This document shows, in pieces, positions 5,965-9,986 of a stretch of 9,986 nt of DNA. This DNA is from Candidatus Altarchaeales archaeon A3 (GTDB lineage Archaea; Altiarchaeota; Altiarchaeia; Altiarchaeales; Altiarchaeaceae). Location: positions 1 through 9,986 of the forward strand of contig MTER01000104.1 of NCBI GenBank assembly GCA_002083985.1, read 5' to 3'. The position numbers and the translations under genes were made by a program. The number at the start of each line of letters is the position of its first letter. Positions within the stretch are counted from its first letter, which is position 1. The notes beneath the pieces were generated by a model. The model did not search any database. It saw only the letters and a program-made list of their open reading frames with translations, and was not told the DNA's origin.

Positions 5965-8196
5965 TTAAATTTTATGCCTCATCGCATAATAAATCTGCCC
6001 AAAAGAAATTCCTCCGTCTCCCGCAGGAACCTTTTGATTAACCAAAACACCGTTTTTTGTGAGAAAAGAAGTCATTATTCTGTTATAAGCACAGCCCCCG
6101 CTAAATACAATCTCCTTGTTATCTGTCTTAAACTTCTTTGCAATTTCAAATAACCCCTCTGCAATATACTTCTGAACAGTATAAGCCAGTTTTCCTTTAT
6201 CTTTACCTATATTCTCAAGCAGGAATTCGAATACAGGAGTTGTTTTAAGAATGTATCTTTGTTCTTTGCTGTTATATTCAATTTTCGGTTTTAGCTCATA
6301 TCCTTCATTGCAGGAATTTGCTTCAAGTTTCATAGCCGGCTCGCCGTCATAAGTTCGCTTATTACAAAATCCCAGTAAAGCAGATGCCGCATCAAGAATC
6401 CTTCCGCAGCTTGTTGTCTCTATGCAATTAAATTTATTTGTGTATTGTTTATAAAGCAGGTTAATTCCAGTCGTTGGATAAAATTTTTTCATTACATCGT
6501 TAATTTCTCTTTCACTTAAAAATTTGCACAATATTCCTAATAACATCTTTTGCGGCTCAATTACAGCAGAATCGCATCCTATCATAACCAGCTCTTCCAG
6601 CGAGCCAATTCGTTTATCCTCTTTTCCGCAGTCAAAAATTTCCCCGCCCCATATTTTACCGTCCGAGCCATAACCCGTTCCGTCACATGCAATTCCGACA
6701 AAATTTTCAAGTTTATTTTCTCCCGCAACGGAATAAACATGTGCAAGATGATGCTGAACCCTAATCAGTTCCAAATTTAAATTTTTGCTTAATTCCTCTG
6801 TATATTTTGAGGTATTATAAGAAGGATGCAAATCACAAATTAAAATCTCAGGACGGATTGAGGTGAAATTTAAAAATTTTTCTAAATTTTTCTTAAAATA
6901 TTCATAAATTTCATAATTTTTTGTATCGCCAATATAGCCCGATAGGATAGCAAATCTATTTTTGTATAAGCAGAATGTATTCATCATTTCAGCACCAGCG
7001 GCAAGCATTTCAGCATTAAATTTCTCATTAGCCATTTCAAAAATTTTTATTGACTCGGGAACATACCCCCGACTCCTTCTGATAAATAAAGGAATATTAT
7101 TAATAACTTTAAGTACGGAATCATCCAAAGGGTTTAAAATTTTCCTATTATGATTAAGGATAACATTAGCGAATTGCTGATGCAAATCAGTTGTAATCGG
7201 AAGTCCGGGTTTATTTGACGAAGTCATAATTAACGGTTCATCAATATAGTCGTATAAAAGGAAATGCAAAGCAGTATAAGGAAGCATTATTCCTATTGTG
7301 TCCAAATTTGAAACAGCGTCCAGTTCGGTCTTGTCTTTTTTCTTTAATACCAATATTGGTCTCGCTTTACTTTTTAATAAATTTTCCTCTGTCTTATTAA
7401 TAACAACAAATTTCTTCGCCATCTCAATGTCCCTTACCATGAGCGCAAACGGCTTGCTTTCTCTGTATTTCTCAAATTTTCTGAGTTTTCTAACAACACT
7501 TTCAGAACATACGCAGGCAATATGAAATCCGCCGATTCCTTTTATCGCTACAATATTTCCTTTTTTTATCAATTTTGCTGTTTCTTCAATTTCATTCCTT
7601 TTTTTAATATAAATTTTTTCAAAATTTCCATCGGGGTTTTTGATATAAATTTCAAGTTTTGGCCCGCAATTCGGACATGCAATTGTTTGTGCGTGATACC
7701 TTCTGTTTAACGGATTTTTATATTCCTTTTTGCATGTTTCGCACATCTCAAAATCACGCATTGAAGTATTAACTCTATCGTAAGGTGTTTTTTCAAGAAT
7801 TGTAAAGCGGGGACCGCAATTTGTGCAGGTTATAAAAAAGTAATTGTATCTATAATTTTCCTGATCCCTTAATTCATTTAAGCAATCGTTGCATAAAAAA
7901 CCATCTGCAGGAACAAAACTTACGCCTTCGCTTTCACTGCTTTCCAAGATTTTAAATCCGTTAAATTTGTCTTTATTTTCAATTTCTAAAATTTCATAAC
8001 TTTCAATTCTTGCCAACGGAGGAATTTTTCCTTTTAAAATTTCCGTGAAAATTTCAATATCATCATCAATCACAACCTCAACGCCATCTCCCGTATTCTT
8101 GACATAGCCATTTAAATTTCTCTTAATACATTCTCTGTAAATAAAAGGTCTGAATCCGACACCCTGCACAATGCCTTTAATCTTTATTAGATACAT
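5965..8196 (-). CDS. hypF: NiFe-hydrogenase maturation carbamoyltransferase HypF
   Basis: HypF uses carbamoyl phosphate and ATP to carbamoylate the C-terminal cysteine of HypE, the first step in making the cyanide ligands of the NiFe centre. At 743 residues it is full length. In order it shows an acylphosphatase domain (VQGVGFRPF 10-18); a double zinc finger with CxxC pairs at 102/105, 124/127, 152/155 and 174/177, with the canonical 18-24-18 spacing; a YrdC-like domain (GIGGFHIACVC 220-230, TSSN 325-328, RSRGYVP 374-380); and a Kae1-like domain (CDLHPSYNTS 454-463, QHHLAH 481-486, DGTGYGSDGKIWGGE 505-519, VPAGDGGISFGQ 723-734). QHHLAH has Leu where His is usual, but the HxxxH metal pair is kept. 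The ATG lacks a Shine-Dalgarno; it is chosen because the acylphosphatase domain starts at once. hypE lies upstream on the same strand, 671 bp away, so they may be separate transcripts. Confidence 0.96.
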   Translation of the reverse strand: MYLIKIKGIVQGVGFRPFIYRECIKRNLNGYVKNTGDGVEVVIDDDIEIFTEILKGKIPPLARIESYEILEIENKDKFNGFKILESSESEGVSFVPADGFLCNDCLNELRDQENYRYNYFFITCTNCGPRFTILEKTPYDRVNTSMRDFEMCETCKKEYKNPLNRRYHAQTIACPNCGPKLEIYIKNPDGNFEKIYIKKRNEIEETAKLIKKGNIVAIKGIGGFHIACVCSESVVRKLRKFEKYRESKPFALMVRDIEMAKKFVVINKTEENLLKSKARPILVLKKKDKTELDAVSNLDTIGIMLPYTALHFLLYDYIDEPLIMTSSNKPGLPITTDLHQQFANVILNHNRKILNPLDDSVLKVINNIPLFIRRSRGYVPESIKIFEMANEKFNAEMLAAGAEMMNTFCLYKNRFAILSGYIGDTKNYEIYEYFKKNLEKFLNFTSIRPEILICDLHPSYNTSKYTEELSKNLNLELIRVQHHLAHVYSVAGENKLENFVGIACDGTGYGSDGKIWGGEIFDCGKEDKRIGSLEELVMIGCDSAVIEPQKMLLGILCKFLSEREINDVMKKFYPTTGINLLYKQYTNKFNCIETTSCGRILDAASALLGFCNKRTYDGEPAMKLEANSCNEGYELKPKIEYNSKEQRYILKTTPVFEFLLENIGKDKGKLAYTVQKYIAEGLFEIAKKFKTDNKEIVFSGGCAYNRIMTSFLTKNGVLVNQKVPAGDGGISFGQIYYAMRHKI

Positions 8197-8199
8197 TTA

Positions 8200-8361
8200 A
8201 AATTTGTAACTACTCGCCCGCCCAAAAAATTACAGATAAATTTTTTGATTTTTACGCTCACTTCATTTGTGTATTTTCAAAATCGCTTGATTTTGAAAAT
8301 TGTATTTTTTTGAAAGTTTTACAGATAAATTTTGTTAACCTGTGAGTGGTTACTAAAATTT
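8200..8361. repeat. 162-bp stretch bounded by imperfect inverted repeats, upstream of hypF
   Basis: AAATTTGTAACTACTC (8200-8215) is complementary, with one mismatch and a 2-base insertion, to GAGTGGTTACTAAAATTT (8344-8361). Inside are a direct repeat ACAGATAAATTTT (8232-8244 and about 8322-8334) and a hairpin at 8273-8300 (12-bp stem ATTTTCAAAATC, loop GCTT). The left end lies 4 bp before the hypF start codon, so the element probably holds the hypF promoter. It may be another small non-autonomous element. Confidence 0.5.
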
Positions 8362-8371
8362 AGATTATAGT

Positions 8372-8734
8372 TGTTGCAAATTAAGGATTATAACTTAACT
8401 TTATTACTTGTTTAAATTATATTGGCTCTTATTTTAAATTTGTGATAAGTTAAGTTCGTTTCACTCTCATATTTCAAAAATTTCATTTTTGAAATCGCTT
8501 CGCTCTCATTTCAAAATATTCATTCGGATATTTCAAATAAATTTGAAATGCTTCGGCATTTTGAAAGATTGAAAACTTCTGGTTTTAAGTATATTTCAAA
8601 AATAATTTTTGAAATGACTGCGAAAAATTTTTGAATTTTATCATCTCGCTATTGCTCGGAGATTTCAAAATTTACACAATTTTGAAATAGCAACTTCGCG
8701 ATATTAAAAATATGAGTCAAATTAATTTGCAACA
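8372..8734. mobile_element. 363-bp MITE-like element with 13-bp terminal inverted repeats
   Basis: TGTTGCAAATTAA (8372-8384) and its exact complement TTAATTTGCAACA (8722-8734) bound a gene-free stretch. Inside are a 10-bp inverted repeat AACTTAACTT/AAGTTAAGTT (8392-8401, 8447-8456) and four hairpins with ATTTCAAA-type stems at 8471-8495, 8530-8549, 8593-8615 and 8662-8688, separated by spacers such as cgcttcgctctc and gcttcggcat. The same end sequence with one change occurs beside the transposase remnant at 131-143, so this may be a deletion derivative of that insertion sequence. I see no target duplication. Confidence 0.5.
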
Positions 8735-8740
8735 TGTCTA

Positions 8741-8801
8741 TTTGGCAAAATGGTAAATCAATTTACCAAAAATATGGTTTTTTGGCAAATACATTTACCA
8801 A
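8741..8801. promoter_or_regulatory. Paired palindromic TTGGCAAA/ATTTACCA motifs
   Basis: Two related units occur 41 bp apart. The first runs TTTGGCAAAA then the perfect palindrome TGGTAAATCAATTTACCA (8751-8768). The second, TTGGCAAATACATTTACCAA (8782-8801), is a palindrome with one mismatched pair. They lie 67 bp past the hypE stop and about 550 bp before the hypF start. They look like a repeated protein-binding site, but the regulator is unknown and they could be the end of another mobile element. The remaining bases up to 8867 show nothing. Confidence 0.4.
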
Positions 8802-8867
8802 CTTATGCAAAATATAAAATTTATTATTTCGGAAATTTAAATTTTTTCAGTATAGGCACATATAAAC

Positions 8868-9866
8868 TTAACATATCCTTGGTACTAATTTCCCGCTTGG
8901 AACATCTAAAATTCGTGTCCCTCCGATTGCAGTCTTCATAATCACTCCTTTTCCTTCAACAACCTCTCCCATTATGCTTGCATCATCATTAAATTTTTTC
9001 AAAATTTTCAGACATTTTTCCGCATGCTCCGCTTTGACGCCGCAGACAAATCTCCCTTCGGATGCAATTTCATAAACATTTAAGCCGAGCAATTCACAGA
9101 CCGCTTTCACTTCCTTTTTGACAGGAATTTTATCTTCATCCAGCACAAGTCGGACCTTGCTCTTTTCAGCCATTTCGTTTAGCGATGCAGATATTCCCCC
9201 TCTTGTCGGGTCTTTCATAGCAGTTACATACTCCGAAATTTTTCTCACCTGTTCAAAGATGGGCGCACAATCGGAGATTAAATTTGTCCTGTAATCAAAT
9301 CTCTTGCTTAATAATGCAATTCCATGCTCTCCTATTCCTCCGGAAACAATAATTTTATCGCCAGCCTTCAGTCCGGAATTTGAAATTACCCTCTTTGTGA
9401 TTCCGATTCCTGCTGTATTTATCATAATTTTGTCTATCTTTCCTTTTTCAACAACCTTTGTATCCCCCGTAACAACGGGAATTTTTGTTTCGGATGAAAT
9501 TTTTCCGATTGATGAAATTATTTTCATTAAATTTTTCTTTTCAAAGCCCTCTTCAATTATCAAAGATAGGGACATTCCAATCGGAACGGCATTCATAACA
9601 GATAAATCATTGAGCGTTCCGCAAAGAGACAATTTTCCGATATCTCCTCCTGGAAAAAATATGGGGCTGACCGTATATGAGTCGGTTGTAAAAACAATAT
9701 TTTTAAAATTTAAATTGCTTAAATATAGCGTTGCTCCGTCATCATCGGTATTTTTCCAGTTGGATTTAAATTTGGATTTTCTGCCTGTCCTGTTTAATTT
9801 TGTTCTTATTTTTTTAATTAATTCATACATTGCTTTCCCGCCGGAACCTTCATCAAGGGTTATCAT
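8868..9866 (-). CDS. hypE: NiFe-hydrogenase maturation protein HypE (carbamoyl dehydratase)
   Basis: HypE takes the carbamoyl group from HypF on its C-terminal cysteine and dehydrates it with ATP to a thiocyanate, the cyanide donor for the HypC/HypD iron complex. The 332 residues belong to the PurM/SelD-like ATP-binding family: DEGSGGK (5-11), TTDSYTVSPIFFPGGDIG (60-77), GTLNDLSVMNA (83-93), TGDTKVV (133-139) and DPTRGGI (219-225). It ends in PRIC, with the essential Cys332 last. I chose the ATG at 9866 because the protein then begins MITLDEGSGG, as homologues do; a TTG at 9899 would add 11 residues without family support. No Shine-Dalgarno is visible. A probable toxin gene ends 48 bp upstream on the same strand. 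Confidence 0.96.
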   Translation of the reverse strand: MITLDEGSGGKAMYELIKKIRTKLNRTGRKSKFKSNWKNTDDDGATLYLSNLNFKNIVFTTDSYTVSPIFFPGGDIGKLSLCGTLNDLSVMNAVPIGMSLSLIIEEGFEKKNLMKIISSIGKISSETKIPVVTGDTKVVEKGKIDKIMINTAGIGITKRVISNSGLKAGDKIIVSGGIGEHGIALLSKRFDYRTNLISDCAPIFEQVRKISEYVTAMKDPTRGGISASLNEMAEKSKVRLVLDEDKIPVKKEVKAVCELLGLNVYEIASEGRFVCGVKAEHAEKCLKILKKFNDDASIMGEVVEGKGVIMKTAIGGTRILDVPSGKLVPRIC

Positions 9867-9914
9867 TTTGAAGATTGTATTTTTATTAACCGAAATCAAA
9901 CATCTGATTTAAAT

Positions 9915-9986
9915 TTATGTCTTATAAATTTTATCGTGGTGGTCATAATCCTCTAAAATTACTGTTTTATTATCTTCATCAATAGA
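9915..9986 (-). CDS. C-terminal end of a probable RelE/ParE-type toxin (partial)
   Basis: The last 23 codons of a minus-strand gene enter the window and end at TAA (9915-9917). The residues read SIDEDNKTVILE then DYDHHDKIYKT. RelE/ParE toxins, which cleave mRNA at the ribosome or poison gyrase, typically end in a strand-turn-strand of this form (…Y.IDE..KTV.I..I.HR..IY+). The His-His where His-Arg is common is a small difference. The remainder, and any antitoxin gene, lie beyond the right edge. The call depends on a short tail only; another small protein with a similar ending is possible. Confidence 0.5.
   Translation of the reverse strand, partial: SIDEDNKTVILEDYDHHDKIYKT

Noticed and set aside
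8460..8700. Regularly spaced hairpins suggesting a CRISPR array
   Set aside because: The hairpins vary in stem sequence and the intervals between them are uneven; there is no constant direct repeat of 24-40 bp with unique spacers and no cas gene.
9867..9899. Extending hypE to the TTG at 9899
   Set aside because: The extra 11 residues match no family feature, while the ATG at 9866 gives the usual MITLDEGSGG beginning.
9304..9912. A 202-codon plus-strand open frame opposite hypE
   Set aside because: It is antisense to strongly conserved hypE motifs, and its product is a hydrophobic, Ile/Phe/Pro-rich sequence typical of a shadow frame.
1..9986. tRNA, rRNA or other standard structured RNA genes
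   Set aside because: No cloverleaf-like arrangement, GTTCRA-type loop or rRNA segment was seen on either strand by eye; a dedicated RNA search was not possible.

Overview
The window looks like an AT-rich archaeal chromosome (roughly 30% G+C by eye). The archaeal signs are a DNA topoisomerase VI B subunit, an archaea-type four-CxxC zinc-ribbon protein, a DUF1464 protein, TATA-like promoter boxes about 35 nt before start codons, and an almost complete lack of Shine-Dalgarno sequences, which points to leaderless transcripts. The lineage cannot be fixed from this sequence; an uncultivated or DPANN/Altiarchaeota-like archaeon is possible but is only a guess.

Layout. Positions 1-793 hold no intact gene: a 71-bp MITE-like element, a remnant of an IS66-like transposase, one copy of a 121-bp hairpin repeat, and AT-rich sequence with short inverted repeats. 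Positions 794-4383 form a minus-strand group, in transcription order: a YhcG/DUF1016 nuclease gene broken by one in-frame TAA, top6B, a 49-residue zinc-ribbon gene, and a single-domain Sua5/YrdC enzyme for tRNA t6A synthesis. A 65-bp region centred on a perfect 17-bp palindrome separates this group from a plus-strand DUF1464 (ASKHA-fold) gene at 4449-5567. The convergent gap 5568-5964 holds the second, inverted copy of the 121-bp repeat and the second 71-bp element. Then, on the minus strand, come hypF (5965-8196), a 670-bp hairpin-rich gap, hypE (8868-9866), and at the right edge the tail of a probable RelE/ParE-type toxin.

Function. HypF and HypE act in sequence to make the cyanide ligand of NiFe-hydrogenases: HypF carbamoylates the C-terminal cysteine of HypE, which then dehydrates it to thiocyanate. 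Both look intact, with every expected zinc-finger cysteine in HypF and the terminal PRIC in HypE. No hydrogenase, HypA/B/C/D or Top6A gene lies in the window.

The most unusual aspect is the non-coding DNA. Intergenic regions are built from 9-14-bp-stem AT-rich hairpins (ATTTCAAAAT-like or GATTTAAAAATTTC-like) alternating with short G+C-richer spacers (cacttcgttcgga, cctcgctaatgct, gcttcggcat). A piece of the same repeat family appears to have entered the DUF1464 reading frame and is translated as about 35 extra residues. Two nested repeat pairs, one direct and one inverted, bracket the whole 5.3-5.8-kb block from sua5 to DUF1464.
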